Shown: piece by piece, positions 28,369 to 36,387 of the stretch
Numbering within the stretch: position 1 is the stretch's first letter
Layout: every line of letters starts with the position of its first letter
Assembly (NCBI GenBank): GCA_965261645.1
Contig: CBDHDJ010000002.1
Span: forward strand, 310,001-374,000
Direction of reading: 5' to 3'
Length of the DNA: 64,000 nucleotides
Origin: CBDHDJ01 sp965261645
Lineage (GTDB): Bacteria; Pseudomonadota; Alphaproteobacteria; SHVV01
Translations under genes and position numbers: made by a program
The notes under the pieces: generated by a model
What the model saw: only the letters and a program-made list of their open reading frames with translations
What the model was told of the DNA's origin: nothing
Database searches by the model: none

Positions 28369-29275
28369 GAGGCCGTTTCGAAAGGGGTTGAGTGGCCGGT
28401 GTCGATGTGATTCCAAGGAGGTTGCTGAGACCGATATGGAGCCGCCATGTGGACGCCGACCACCCGAGAGCAGCATAGCCGCAAGACGCTGCGTTATCAG
28501 ACTGATTTGACCGATGCGGAGTGGGTTGTGATCGAGCCTCATTTGCCTCCGGCTCATGGCACGGGACGGCCCCGGTCATGGCCGATGCGAGAGATCGTCA
28601 ACGGCATTTTCTACGTGATGCGGGCTGGCTGCCCTTGGCGCTTGCTGCCAAGCGATTTGCCACCGTGGGGCACGATCTATCGCTGGTTCGCCAAGTTCCG
28701 CGACGACGGCCTCCTTGAGAAGATCAATCACTCTCTGGTCATGGCCGATCGCGAGCGGGTCGGACGCGAGGCCAGCCCGAGCGGCGCGATTATCGACAGC
28801 CAGAGCGTCAAGACAACCGAGGCTGGTGGCCCCCGCGGCTACGATGCGGGCAAGAAGATCAAGGGGCGCAAGCGCCACGCGCTGGTCGACACCGACGGGC
28901 GCGGCCTCGTGCTCGAGGCGCATCCGGCGAGTATCCAGGACCGCGATGGTGGCGGGTCGCTGCTGTGCGCCTCACGCGGCTCGTTTCCGTTCATCGAGAA
29001 GGTCTTTGCCGACAGCGGCTACGCCGGCGAGAAGGTCGCCACGGCCACCGTGATCGCCGTCGAGATCGTGCGCAAAAGCCCCGATCAGGTCGGCTTCGCC
29101 GTCCAACCGCGCCGCTGGGTCGTGGAGCGCTTCTTCGCCTGGATCAACCGCAACCGGCGACTGGCAAAGGACTTCGAGGCCACCATCGCCTCGGCCCGCG
29201 CCTTCCTCTACGCCGCCTCCGTCATGCTCCTCGTCCGCAGATTGGCCCGAGCCGCATGACTTTCGAAACCGACTC
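28369..29275 (+). mobile_element. IS5-family insertion sequence (907 bp)
   Basis: Imperfect terminal inverted repeats GAGGCCGTTTCGAAAG (left, 28369) and CTTTCGAAACCGACTC (right, ending 29275) are flanked by TTA direct repeats (28366-28368 and 29276-29278). A TNA duplication is typical of the IS1031-type IS5 subgroup. The right TTA is also the stop codon (TAA) of the minus-strand VOC gene. Confidence 0.9.
28447..29259 (+). CDS. IS5-family transposase
   Basis: The 270-aa single-frame transposase has an N-terminal IS5-type domain (YQTDLTDAEWVVIEPHLPP, MRAGCPWRLLPSDLPPWGT) and a DDE core: D in IIDSQSVKTTEAGG, D in FADSGYAGEK, E in WVVERFFAWINRNRRLAKD. The frame is intact and the ends are complete, so the element may be active. 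Confidence 0.93.
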   Translation: MWTPTTREQHSRKTLRYQTDLTDAEWVVIEPHLPPAHGTGRPRSWPMREIVNGIFYVMRAGCPWRLLPSDLPPWGTIYRWFAKFRDDGLLEKINHSLVMADRERVGREASPSGAIIDSQSVKTTEAGGPRGYDAGKKIKGRKRHALVDTDGRGLVLEAHPASIQDRDGGGSLLCASRGSFPFIEKVFADSGYAGEKVATATVIAVEIVRKSPDQVGFAVQPRRWVVERFFAWINRNRRLAKDFEATIASARAFLYAASVMLLVRRLARAA

Positions 29276-29893
29276 TTAGGCCGGCTCGGTTTCCGCGAAG
29301 TCGTCCTTCAGGCGGCCGAGGCCTTCGCGCAGGAACACCTCGCGCATAGTGTAGCCGTTGCCGGGATGGGCGATCATCCGGTCGGGTGGCGTCGGGTTGA
29401 CAACCTCGGGCCAGATGCCGGGTTGCGGATCGGCGCCTTCGTCGACGATGGCCATGGGTTCCTGCTCGTCCATGGCCGGCGTCCTGGTCAGTTCTATCGT
29501 GTCCCAGCTCACCTCGAGGGGAATGTTGTTGGGATCGAAAAAATAGATCGACCACAGCGCGCCATGGTCCACCGCGCCGGTGACCTCGATGCCCGCGGCG
29601 TCGAGCTTGTCCTTGAGGCGGAACAGGTCTTGCTTGTTGTCCACGGTGAAGGAAACGTGGTCGAAGCCGAGCGGCTCGGATGTCGGCGAGCCATGGTACT
29701 TCCGATTCATCGCCCGCGCGCCCTCATATTCAAAGAACGCAACATGGTTGTCACCGAAGCGGAAGAAATAGTGGCGGTAGCCGTCGTGGCCGATACCGTG
29801 CGTGAGCTTCATGCCGAGGAGGTCCCGGTAGAAGCGGATCGTCTTCTCCATGTCGTCGGTAATGAAGGCCAGATGCTTGATGCCTTTCAGCAT
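29276..29893 (-). CDS. VOC family (glyoxalase/dioxygenase-like) protein
   Basis: The 205-aa protein has a paired beta-alpha-beta-beta-beta fold of the vicinal oxygen chelate family: IKHLAFITDDMEKTIRFYRD at the start, GFDHVSFTVDN in the middle and an IPLEVSWDT metal-Glu strand. His, His and Glu positions suggest a metal site. The reaction is unknown (dioxygenase, isomerase or lyase). The last ~60 residues are an unrelated tail. The stop codon coincides with the target duplication of the IS5 element, so the reading frame is unharmed. Confidence 0.87.
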   Translation of the reverse strand: MLKGIKHLAFITDDMEKTIRFYRDLLGMKLTHGIGHDGYRHYFFRFGDNHVAFFEYEGARAMNRKYHGSPTSEPLGFDHVSFTVDNKQDLFRLKDKLDAAGIEVTGAVDHGALWSIYFFDPNNIPLEVSWDTIELTRTPAMDEQEPMAIVDEGADPQPGIWPEVVNPTPPDRMIAHPGNGYTMREVFLREGLGRLKDDFAETEPA

Positions 29894-30000
29894 GATGGTC
29901 TCCTCGCAGCCGCTTCAAGTCCTGCCACGCGTGCGCATGTCGCACCTATCAATGTAGGGGCGGGCATCCCAATATCCAAGAGGCCGAATTGAGATCCACG

Positions 30001-30996
30001 TTAGCTGCGGACCTCGCGGGCCGGCGCCACGCCGATCATACTGTCGCGGCCGACCAGGCTGGCGAGCTCCGCCTCGCTCAGACCCTCGCTCCGCCCGGGC
30101 CGCAGCGGCACCACGATATAGCGCAGATCGGCGGTGCTGTCGGCGACGCTAATCTCGGTCGTCCCGGGCAACTCGGTGCCGAACTCCTTGAGCACGGCGC
30201 GCGGCTCGGCGACGATTCGCGAACGATAAGCGCGGCTTTTGTACCAGGCGGGCGGGCGCCCGAGAAGCGGCCGCGGATAGCACGAGCAAAGCGTGCACAC
30301 CACGACATGATGGAGCGTCGGCGTGTTCTCGAGGGCCCGAAGCGGCGGGCAGGCGCTCATGTCAATGCCGAGGCTTTGCGCGGCTTCCCACGCATCCTCG
30401 AGGGCGAAGGCGCGGAACTCGGGATCCGTCCAAATCTTGGCCACCATGCGGGCGCCCTGCGCCGGCACCCGCGAATCCAGGTCCTCGATCTCGTGCTGGA
30501 TGTCGGCCGCGGTGAGAATGTTTTTTTCGATCAGCAGTTCCCTGAACGCCTGCTCGAGGATGTCGAAGCGATCCTGCGCCCGGTCTTCGTCTTCGATCGG
30601 CGCATGATCGTCATGATCATGGTCATGGTGATGCGGAGGTGAGGGTTTCGCCGAGATAACCTTCGGCGCGGCCGCGAGCTTGGCACTCAGCGCGGGAAGG
30701 TCCGCTTCGATGTCTCGGCAGCGCTGATCGAGCTCCTCGCGGCTGATCGCCTGGCGCTCAATCATGATGGCCTCGATGGAGGCCAGCCATTTCTGGTAGT
30801 AGCTGAAGGTCCGGTAATCGTCGGGCGGAAGGTCTTCGATTGCTCGGCGGATGGCGTCGTCGCCGAAGTAGCCGCGCGAGGGATGAGCCAGCAGCATCAT
30901 CATCGCATCGACCCGCTGGTCGAAGAAACTGATCGGATGGTCGTGGGTGTCGATGGCGCCTTCGGGGGAGCCGCCGAGATCGTGTTGCGCACGCAT
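30001..30996 (-). CDS. Nitrile hydratase: beta N-terminal domain fused to cobalt-type alpha subunit via a His/Asp-rich linker
   Basis: The 331-aa protein starts like a nitrile hydratase beta subunit (HDLGGSPEG, later FSYYQKWLASIEAIMIERQA and REELDQR). A charged linker HHHDHDHDDH (122-131) follows, and from about residue 145 a complete alpha subunit with the metal-binding cysteine motif VCTLCSCYP (233-241). The Thr in CTLCSC marks the Co(III) type rather than Fe type. PPAWYKSRAYR and AEPRAVLKEFG fit the family. The beta C-terminal barrel domain is absent here and from the neighbouring genes. Beta-alpha fusions with His-rich linkers are known in some eukaryotes. Activity on nitriles or thiocyanate is inferred only. 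Confidence 0.85.
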   Translation of the reverse strand: MRAQHDLGGSPEGAIDTHDHPISFFDQRVDAMMMLLAHPSRGYFGDDAIRRAIEDLPPDDYRTFSYYQKWLASIEAIMIERQAISREELDQRCRDIEADLPALSAKLAAAPKVISAKPSPPHHHDHDHDDHAPIEDEDRAQDRFDILEQAFRELLIEKNILTAADIQHEIEDLDSRVPAQGARMVAKIWTDPEFRAFALEDAWEAAQSLGIDMSACPPLRALENTPTLHHVVVCTLCSCYPRPLLGRPPAWYKSRAYRSRIVAEPRAVLKEFGTELPGTTEISVADSTADLRYIVVPLRPGRSEGLSEAELASLVGRDSMIGVAPAREVRS

Positions 30997-31047
30997 GCCT
31001 CACCTCCGATGGGGATTTCAGAGTCTAGAACAGCTCGCCCGCGCCCC

Positions 31048-31533
31048 TCAGTCCACGTAAAGGCCGTGCTTGCGGTGCCAACCCTCGAGGGATTCATCGG
31101 GATACTGGGCGACATGGTGATCGTGCTCGCCCTCCGGCGCCACGACCCAGGGTGCGGCGGAATCGAGCATCATGTGGATGCGTTCCGGCGCCTCGGGCAA
31201 CGGCGTGTCGATGGCGGATGCGAACGGGTAGATCCATTCCGGATAGTGCTCGTTGGCCGCCCACAGGGCGGTGCCACAGTTCTTGCAGAAGAAGCGGTGT
31301 GCGGTAGTCAACGGCTCGCCTTGGCCGTCGGTCCCCTTGACGCGGTAATCCGCTATGCTGTCCTCGCCTTCGATCTTGAGCGACGGCGCCTCTCCCATGA
31401 TGTTGATGGCGTACCCGCCGCCGCCGCCCACCTTGCGGCAGATCGTGCAGTAGCAGAGCATGAAGGGGCAGGGCGCGTGGGACTCGACCGAAAAGCGAAC
31501 GCTTCCACAATGGCAGGAACCTTCGAGCAGCAT
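31048..31533 (-). CDS. GFA family (glutathione-dependent formaldehyde-activating-like) zinc protein
   Basis: The 161-aa protein has the GFA/CENP-V zinc-binding cysteines: GSCHCGSVRF (6-15), CYCTICRKVGG and FFCKNCGTALW. These proteins have a Zn-stabilised beta fold; formaldehyde activation is proven for only a few. The start at 31533 (MLLEGSCHCG) is preceded by GGAGG. It lies 51 bp upstream of the nitrile hydratase gene on the same strand and may share its transcript. Confidence 0.88.
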   Translation of the reverse strand: MLLEGSCHCGSVRFSVESHAPCPFMLCYCTICRKVGGGGGYAINIMGEAPSLKIEGEDSIADYRVKGTDGQGEPLTTAHRFFCKNCGTALWAANEHYPEWIYPFASAIDTPLPEAPERIHMMLDSAAPWVVAPEGEHDHHVAQYPDESLEGWHRKHGLYVD

Positions 31534-31720
31534 GGCCTCCTCCTTTGATCTTGCGTAGAACCGACCACGCATATTGCGGAGGGTTCGGCGGGCTGACAAG
31601 ATCATAAAACGCCGTCGCGCCGGTGGTGATGAGGTTCTGGCCGTTGAATTCAGCGGTGCTGAGGATGGTGCTCGACCGATCGCGCTTTCGTGCCGATCGG
31701 CGTCATGCGATAGTTCGGTC

Positions 31721-32650
31721 ATGGCGGGTCAGCGCATCGTGTCGTTGTTGCCGAGCGCAACGGAAATCGTGAGCTCGCTCGGCTTCAAGGAGGGGCTTGT
31801 CGGGCGCTCGCACGAGTGCGACTTTCCGCCTGGAATAGCGCATCTCCCGGTCTGCACCGAACCCAAGTTCGACCCTCGGGGCTCAAGCCGCGACATCGAC
31901 CGGCAGGTCAAGGCCCTGCTCGAAGAGGCCTTGTCGGTCTACCGGGTGCACGCGGATCTTTTGCGCCGTCTCAAGCCCGGCTTAATCGTCACGCAATCGC
32001 AATGCGAGGTCTGCGCTGTGAGCGAGACCGATCTGATTGACGTGGTCGAATCCTGGGTGGACAGCCGACCGCAGCTCGTTTCGCTCAATCCCGAGACGCT
32101 GGAGGGGATTTATTCCGACATCATGCGGGTCGGCATCGCCCTCGACGCCGAGGGCGCCGGATACGCCACCGTCGCGGGCATGAAGGAACGCATGGCGGAG
32201 ATCGCCGAGCGCGCCGAGCGGCTTGACGAGCGGCCGAGAGTGGCGTGCACCGAGTGGGTCGATCCGCTGATGGCGGGCGGCAACTGGATGCCCGAGCTGG
32301 TTGAGCAAGCGGGCGGTCATAACTTGTTCGGCGTGACGGGCCGGCACTCGCCATGGCTCGACTGGGGCGAGGTCGAGGCGGCCGACCCGGACGTCATCGT
32401 CGTCCTGCCTTGCGGTCTCGACATCGGCAGAACACGCTCGGAAATGGCCACGATGACGGCGCTACCCGGGTGGCGGGGATTGCGGGCGGTGAAAAACCAG
32501 CGCGTCTATGTGACCGATGGCCATCACTACTTCAACCGCACCGGAGCGCGGCTTGTCGAAAGCCTTGAAATTCTGGCCGAGATCCTCCACCCCGGCGTGT
32601 TCGGTTTCGGTCACGAAGGGCGCGGCTGGAGCGTTTATCCGACCGCCTGA
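31721..32650 (+). CDS. Cobalamin-binding (BtuF-like) protein
   Basis: The 309-aa protein has the periplasmic-binding fold of BtuF/FecB-like proteins (MAGQRIVSLLPSATEIVSSL, VGRSHECDFP, LKPGLIVTQSQCEVC, ADPDVIVVLPCG). There is no signal peptide: the mature-like sequence begins at the start codon. No btuC/btuD transport genes are nearby, so it may act in the cytosol or serve a transporter encoded elsewhere. ATG 31721 is chosen because the family homology starts immediately. It is divergent from the GFA gene. Confidence 0.87.
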   Translation: MAGQRIVSLLPSATEIVSSLGFKEGLVGRSHECDFPPGIAHLPVCTEPKFDPRGSSRDIDRQVKALLEEALSVYRVHADLLRRLKPGLIVTQSQCEVCAVSETDLIDVVESWVDSRPQLVSLNPETLEGIYSDIMRVGIALDAEGAGYATVAGMKERMAEIAERAERLDERPRVACTEWVDPLMAGGNWMPELVEQAGGHNLFGVTGRHSPWLDWGEVEAADPDVIVVLPCGLDIGRTRSEMATMTALPGWRGLRAVKNQRVYVTDGHHYFNRTGARLVESLEILAEILHPGVFGFGHEGRGWSVYPTA

Positions 32651-32672
32651 GCCGGCCGACCGGACACCGATC

Positions 32673-33026
32673 TCAGCTCGCCTCCTTCAGGGCCTCTAGA
32701 TTGAGTTCGAGCTTTTCGCCGAGCCACAGGGCGTAATAGGCGTGATCGCCGTAATCATCCCCGGTGAGGGGATGAACGAACACGACCAGGCCGTCACGGT
32801 TGAGCGCGAGCCACGGGATGATTCGCTCGAATTCTTGCGTTGGAAAGGCGACCTGATACATGGAGCGGGGATGAGGACCGACCGGTTGATCGCGCCAGCG
32901 CCCGAGTTCGACGTCGAAGTGCTGGTCGAGCGCCTCGCGAATTCGCGCCGCGGTCTCGCGCGTAGCCTCATCATAATAGATGTGGGCGTGATAGCCCGTG
33001 ATGAGATCGGGATCGTGCTCCACCAT
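32673..33026 (-). CDS. DOPA 4,5-dioxygenase family protein
   Basis: The 117-aa protein resembles the DOPA 4,5-dioxygenase family, small ferredoxin-like extradiol ring-cleavage enzymes. Candidate metal histidines are GYHAHIYYD (11-19), GPHPRSMYQV and VFVHPLTGDDYGDHA. Length and motifs fit bacterial members, whose natural substrates are mostly unknown. The start at 33026 (MVEHDPDLIT) follows directly on the small lipoprotein gene, 5 bp upstream, and the two are probably co-transcribed. Confidence 0.85.
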   Translation of the reverse strand: MVEHDPDLITGYHAHIYYDEATRETAARIREALDQHFDVELGRWRDQPVGPHPRSMYQVAFPTQEFERIIPWLALNRDGLVVFVHPLTGDDYGDHAYYALWLGEKLELNLEALKEAS

Positions 33027-33031
33027 CGGGG

Positions 33032-33229
33032 CTAACGCCCGGCGTTGGCCCGCATGATGCGCCGGTTTTCCGCGAGATAGCGGAGTTCGCGCGCCGCGCA
33101 TTCCTGAAAGGCGTCGGTGCCGGGAACGAGCCCTGCGCGAACACACCTTTCCTCGTACCACGTTTGCTCGACGGTACAAGCGGACGCCGCGAGCAGAACG
33201 ATGCCAAGTAAGACCAGACGTCGGACCAT
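33032..33229 (-). CDS. Small lipoprotein
   Basis: The 65-aa protein has a clear lipoprotein signal: MVRRLVLLGIVLLAASAC, with lipobox AASAC and the modified Cys at 18. The mature part of under 50 residues (TVEQTWYEERCVRAGLVPGT...) has one further Cys (29) and another in FQECAAREL, which may form a disulfide. No family is recognised. It lies directly upstream of the DOPA dioxygenase-like gene on the same strand. Confidence 0.7.
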   Translation of the reverse strand: MVRRLVLLGIVLLAASACTVEQTWYEERCVRAGLVPGTDAFQECAARELRYLAENRRIMRANAGR

Positions 33230-33328
33230 CCCTATCCTCCGTGGCGAAACCCGCCGAGACTAGCGCAGCTATAACGCCGAGACCAGTGAAGGGCGCGGCT
33301 GGGCCGCATCGTAAGCGTTGAAACGACC

Positions 33329-34234
33329 TCAGGACATCAGGCGCGCCGCGGTGTGGTGCAGGACGGCGTGGCGTCGGGCGAGGCGATCGGTATCGTCGCT
33401 GTAGCCGCCGCCGATCACGCAGGCGACGGGCAGTCCGGCGGCCCGGCACATTTGCAGGACCAGCCGTTCGCGCTCCTTGAGGCCGGCATCGGTCAAGGCC
33501 AGCCGCCCCAACCGATCCTCCCGATGCGGGTCGACCCCGGCGTTGAAGAACACGAGCTCCGGTCGGGCACGGGTGATCGCGGCGCCGAGGTGTTGGGCCA
33601 GGAGCGTGAGATAGGTCTCATCACCGGTGTCGGCCGGCAAGGCGACGTCGAGATCGCTCGTTTTCTTGCGCAGAGGGAAATTGTCGGCGCAGTGCATCGA
33701 AAAGGTGAAGGTGCTGTCGTCGCCGGAAAAAATCTCCGCCGTGCCATCGCCCTGGTGCACGTCGAGATCGACGACGAGCGCCTTTCGGATCCGCCCCTCC
33801 GCTTGGAGTACCCGGATCGTCACGGCTACGTCGTTGAACACGCAAAATCCTGCACCGTGATCGGTGAACGCGTGGTGGCTGCCGCCCGCAGTGTTGCAAG
33901 CCAGGCCGTATTCGAGTGCGAGCCGGGCGGTCAGCACGGTGCCGCCGATGGCAGTCCGCGAGCGCAGGACCAGCGCTGGCCACAGGGGAAAGCCGATACG
34001 CCGGACACCCGCTTCGTCCAGCGTGCAGTTACACACGTCGGCAACGTACGAGGGCTCGTGGGCGAGTTCGATCCACGCGATGGAGGCGGGATCGGGCTCG
34101 ATCACGTCCTCTCCCGCGGTCACACCGTCCTCAATCAGAACCTCCATCAGGCGTGCGAATTTGGCCATCGGAAAACGATGACCAGGGGTTAGCGGCGCGA
34201 CATAGACCGGGTTGTGAACGATGGGGAGGCGCAT
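33329..34234 (-). CDS. Histone deacetylase family protein (class IV-like)
   Basis: The 301-aa arginase/deacetylase-fold protein keeps the zinc and active-site residues: GGSHHAFTDHGAGFCVFND (double His), VVDLDVHQGDGTAEIF (Asp and His zinc ligands) and FNAGVDPHREDRLG (Asp ligand), with GGGYSDD near the C-terminus. In bacteria such enzymes deacetylate acetylpolyamines, acetoin-pathway proteins or other amides. The substrate is not inferable here. DUF924 lies upstream, 14 bp away on the same strand. Confidence 0.93.
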   Translation of the reverse strand: MRLPIVHNPVYVAPLTPGHRFPMAKFARLMEVLIEDGVTAGEDVIEPDPASIAWIELAHEPSYVADVCNCTLDEAGVRRIGFPLWPALVLRSRTAIGGTVLTARLALEYGLACNTAGGSHHAFTDHGAGFCVFNDVAVTIRVLQAEGRIRKALVVDLDVHQGDGTAEIFSGDDSTFTFSMHCADNFPLRKKTSDLDVALPADTGDETYLTLLAQHLGAAITRARPELVFFNAGVDPHREDRLGRLALTDAGLKERERLVLQMCRAAGLPVACVIGGGYSDDTDRLARRHAVLHHTAARLMS

Positions 34235-34248
34235 GGGGAGGCTGGGGC

Positions 34249-34839
34249 CTAGCCGTCGAAAGACGAATTCGGCTCCTTGAGGAACTCCGCTTCCTCGGGT
34301 GTCGTGTCGCGGCTGAGCAGGGCGTTGCGGTGTGGAAATCGGCCGAACCGCTCGATGACCTCCAGGTGTCGGCGGGCATATTCCAGGTTCTTTTCCGCGT
34401 CTTCGATATCATCGAGTTTCTCGAACAACGCGAGCGAGCGACGCTGTTCCGCGATGTCCTCCGGGTGTTCGAAGGGGAGATACAAGAACACGCGCTCCCA
34501 ACCCCGGAGATGGCTCTCGAGCCCTGCATCGATCGCGTGCTTGGCGAGCGCCAGGGCCTTGTCGTCAGTCGCGAACGCATGCGCCTTGCCGCGAAACATG
34601 TTGCGCGGGAACTGATCGAGGAGAAGGATGAGCGCGAGGATACCGCGGGGCGATGACTCGAACTCCTCATAGTGGCCCGCCACCGCCGCTTCGTAATCAG
34701 CGAGGAAGCGTGCGCGAATCTCATCGTCGGCCTTCGGGCCTCCGCGAAACCAGAATTCCCGCAGTTTGCCGTACTCCGGGTCGTTGGGATCGCCGAACCA
34801 ATAATCGAGGATCTCGTCGATCTGGGATTGCCCCGTCAT
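34249..34839 (-). CDS. DUF924 family protein
   Basis: The 196-aa protein matches the DUF924 pattern: ILDYWFGDPND at the N-terminus, REFWFRGGPKADDEIRARF, and the hallmark LILLLDQFPRNMFRGKAHAFATD. The predicted fold is a helical TPR-like bundle and the function is unknown. It precedes the HDAC-like gene on the same strand. The inverted IS630 copy lies about 90 bp upstream of its start. Confidence 0.92.
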   Translation of the reverse strand: MTGQSQIDEILDYWFGDPNDPEYGKLREFWFRGGPKADDEIRARFLADYEAAVAGHYEEFESSPRGILALILLLDQFPRNMFRGKAHAFATDDKALALAKHAIDAGLESHLRGWERVFLYLPFEHPEDIAEQRRSLALFEKLDDIEDAEKNLEYARRHLEVIERFGRFPHRNALLSRDTTPEEAEFLKEPNSSFDG

Positions 34840-34929
34840 GTCGTGGTCGCTTTGCCTTGGGAAAAAGCGGAAGAGGGAAGGTCCCGGTCACGTTGGTCCG
34901 AGACAGCCATAGCCGTATCGATGCGAGTC

Positions 34930-36027
34930 CTAGTGGATTGATTTCAACGTTTGGAACCCTCGGTTTTGTGCGGCGATGATGTCATCGGGATGTGCTTTCC
35001 AGATGAATGGTTGTGGGTTGGCGGCATTGTATTCGCGGACGAAGCGATTGATGGCGGCCTGGAGATCGACGAGGGAATGGAAGATAGCGTGCTTGAGCCT
35101 GCGCCGCGTGAGTTTGGCAAAGAAGCCCTCGACGGCATTGAGCCACGAACACGAGGTTGGCGTGAAGTGGAAAGTCCAGCGTGGATGACGGTCGAGCCAG
35201 GCGCTGACCTTGTCCTTCTTGTGCGCCGCGTAATTGTCGAGGATCACGTGGATGGCCTTGTCCGCCGGCACCTCGCGCTCGATGCGGTTGAGGAAGCGGA
35301 TGAACTCCTGATGGCGGTGGCGCTGCATGTTCTGCCCGATGACCGTTCCATCCAGAATGTTGAGCGCCGCGAACAGCGTGGTCGTGCCGTGGCGTTTGTA
35401 GTCATGGGTCATGGTGCCGGCGCGGCCCTTCTTCATCGGCAGGCCGGGCTGGGTGCGGTCGAGTGCTTGGATCTGCGACTTCTCGTCGATCGACAGCACC
35501 ACCGCATGGGCCGGTGGATCGACATACAAGCCGACGATATCGGCGAGCTTCTCGGCGAAGGCCGGGTCGTTCGAGAGCTTGAAGTTCCGCCAGCGGTGCG
35601 GGCTGAGGCCGTGGGCTTTCCAGATCGCCTGCACCGTCGACGCGGCGACGCCGGCCGCCTTGGCCATCGCGCGCAGCGTCCAGTGGGTTGCCTCGTGCGG
35701 CGGCGGTTGCTGCGTCTGACGGACGATCCAGGCGACGCGATCAGGCGCGATCGGCGCCTTGCCCGGCGGGCGGGACTTGTCGCGAAGCAGGCCGCCGACG
35801 CCCTCGTGCATGAAGCGCTCCTGCCAGCGCCACACGCAGGTCTTGGACTTGTCGGTCTCGCCCATGATCGCCGAGGTACCCAGACCCGCGCCGCTCAGAA
35901 GGACAATACGCGCCTGCCAGACGTGCTTCTGCGGGCTCTTGGGGTCCGCGACGATCGCGCGCAATCGCTGACCGTCGCCGGCCGATACAGTGAAGGAGAT
36001 TCCGCCGCGCATGTGCCAGACTCGCAT
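34930..36027 (-). CDS. IS630-family transposase
   Basis: The 365-aa transposase is nearly identical to the copy at 19-20 kb. Two amino-acid differences are seen (HMRGG versus HMRRG near the start, AAQNRGF versus AARNRGF near the end). The DDE residues are intact. As in the other copy, the TAG stop lies outside the element and is formed by the target TA plus the flanking G. Confidence 0.93.
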   Translation of the reverse strand: MRVWHMRGGISFTVSAGDGQRLRAIVADPKSPQKHVWQARIVLLSGAGLGTSAIMGETDKSKTCVWRWQERFMHEGVGGLLRDKSRPPGKAPIAPDRVAWIVRQTQQPPPHEATHWTLRAMAKAAGVAASTVQAIWKAHGLSPHRWRNFKLSNDPAFAEKLADIVGLYVDPPAHAVVLSIDEKSQIQALDRTQPGLPMKKGRAGTMTHDYKRHGTTTLFAALNILDGTVIGQNMQRHRHQEFIRFLNRIEREVPADKAIHVILDNYAAHKKDKVSAWLDRHPRWTFHFTPTSCSWLNAVEGFFAKLTRRRLKHAIFHSLVDLQAAINRFVREYNAANPQPFIWKAHPDDIIAAQNRGFQTLKSIH

Positions 36028-36081
36028 GCCACGGCACAATACTGAATCCCAAATCGGACTCTTTCGATCCGATCAATCCAC
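34933..36081 (-). mobile_element. IS630-family insertion sequence (copy type B2, 1,149 bp)
   Basis: This is a second, inverted copy of the element at 19085-20233, with the same length and terminal repeats (GTGGATTGAT / ATCAATCCAC). TA duplications are at 34931-34932 and 36082-36083, again within CTAG. The two copies differ at only a handful of positions. It lies between DUF924 and a small hypothetical gene, disrupting no recognisable frame. Confidence 0.95.
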
Positions 36082-36114
36082 TAGGGCGGGATGGTGGTCG
36101 AAAGACGGGAAATA

Positions 36115-36387
36115 TCAGATTGGGTCGTCCTCTTTTACTTCTCGGATGTTCACGATGACGAAACCGCGATCCGGCGGATAACGTGTATGAATTTTGAGCA
36201 GCGCGGAGGGGAGGTCATTCGCCGTGACTTCCTCCTCGTAGGTGTTGGCCCACTGGTCGCTATAGTGCTTATGATGCTCGGTGTTGGCCCACTGGTCGCT
36301 ATAGTGCTTATGATGCTCGCCCGCCTCGACGAGCTCGCGAACGGTTTCGTTGTAAAGCGCCACTTCGAATTTGCGTATTTGGGCCAA
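36115..36387 (-). CDS. Hypothetical protein with a 13-residue tandem repeat
   Basis: No family is recognised. The 90-aa product begins at TTG 36387, with GGGGGGAG 6 bp upstream; a longer frame upstream lacks support. It is rich in charged residues (MAQIRKFEVALYNETVREL). It contains EHHKHYSDQWANT twice in tandem and ends with IHTRYPPDRGFVIVNIREV. The repeat is an exact 39-bp DNA duplication, so the ancestral protein was probably 77 aa. No signal peptide or membrane segment is seen. The IS630 copy ends about 30 bp after the stop. Confidence 0.55.
   Translation of the reverse strand: MAQIRKFEVALYNETVRELVEAGEHHKHYSDQWANTEHHKHYSDQWANTYEEEVTANDLPSALLKIHTRYPPDRGFVIVNIREVKEDDPI
36242..36319. repeat. 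Perfect 2 x 39-bp tandem repeat inside a coding region
   Basis: The units 36242-36280 and 36281-36319 are identical. Since 39 is a multiple of 3, the reading frame of the hypothetical protein is preserved and 13 residues are duplicated. Confidence 0.95.

Noticed and set aside
19085..36081. The two IS630 copies as the ends of a composite transposon
   Set aside because: Each copy has its own TA/CTAG target context, which fits independent insertions, and the cargo holds ordinary chromosomal genes with further IS elements.
36242..36319. CRISPR-like repeat
   Set aside because: Only two directly abutting units without spacers, in frame inside a coding sequence; it is a simple tandem duplication.
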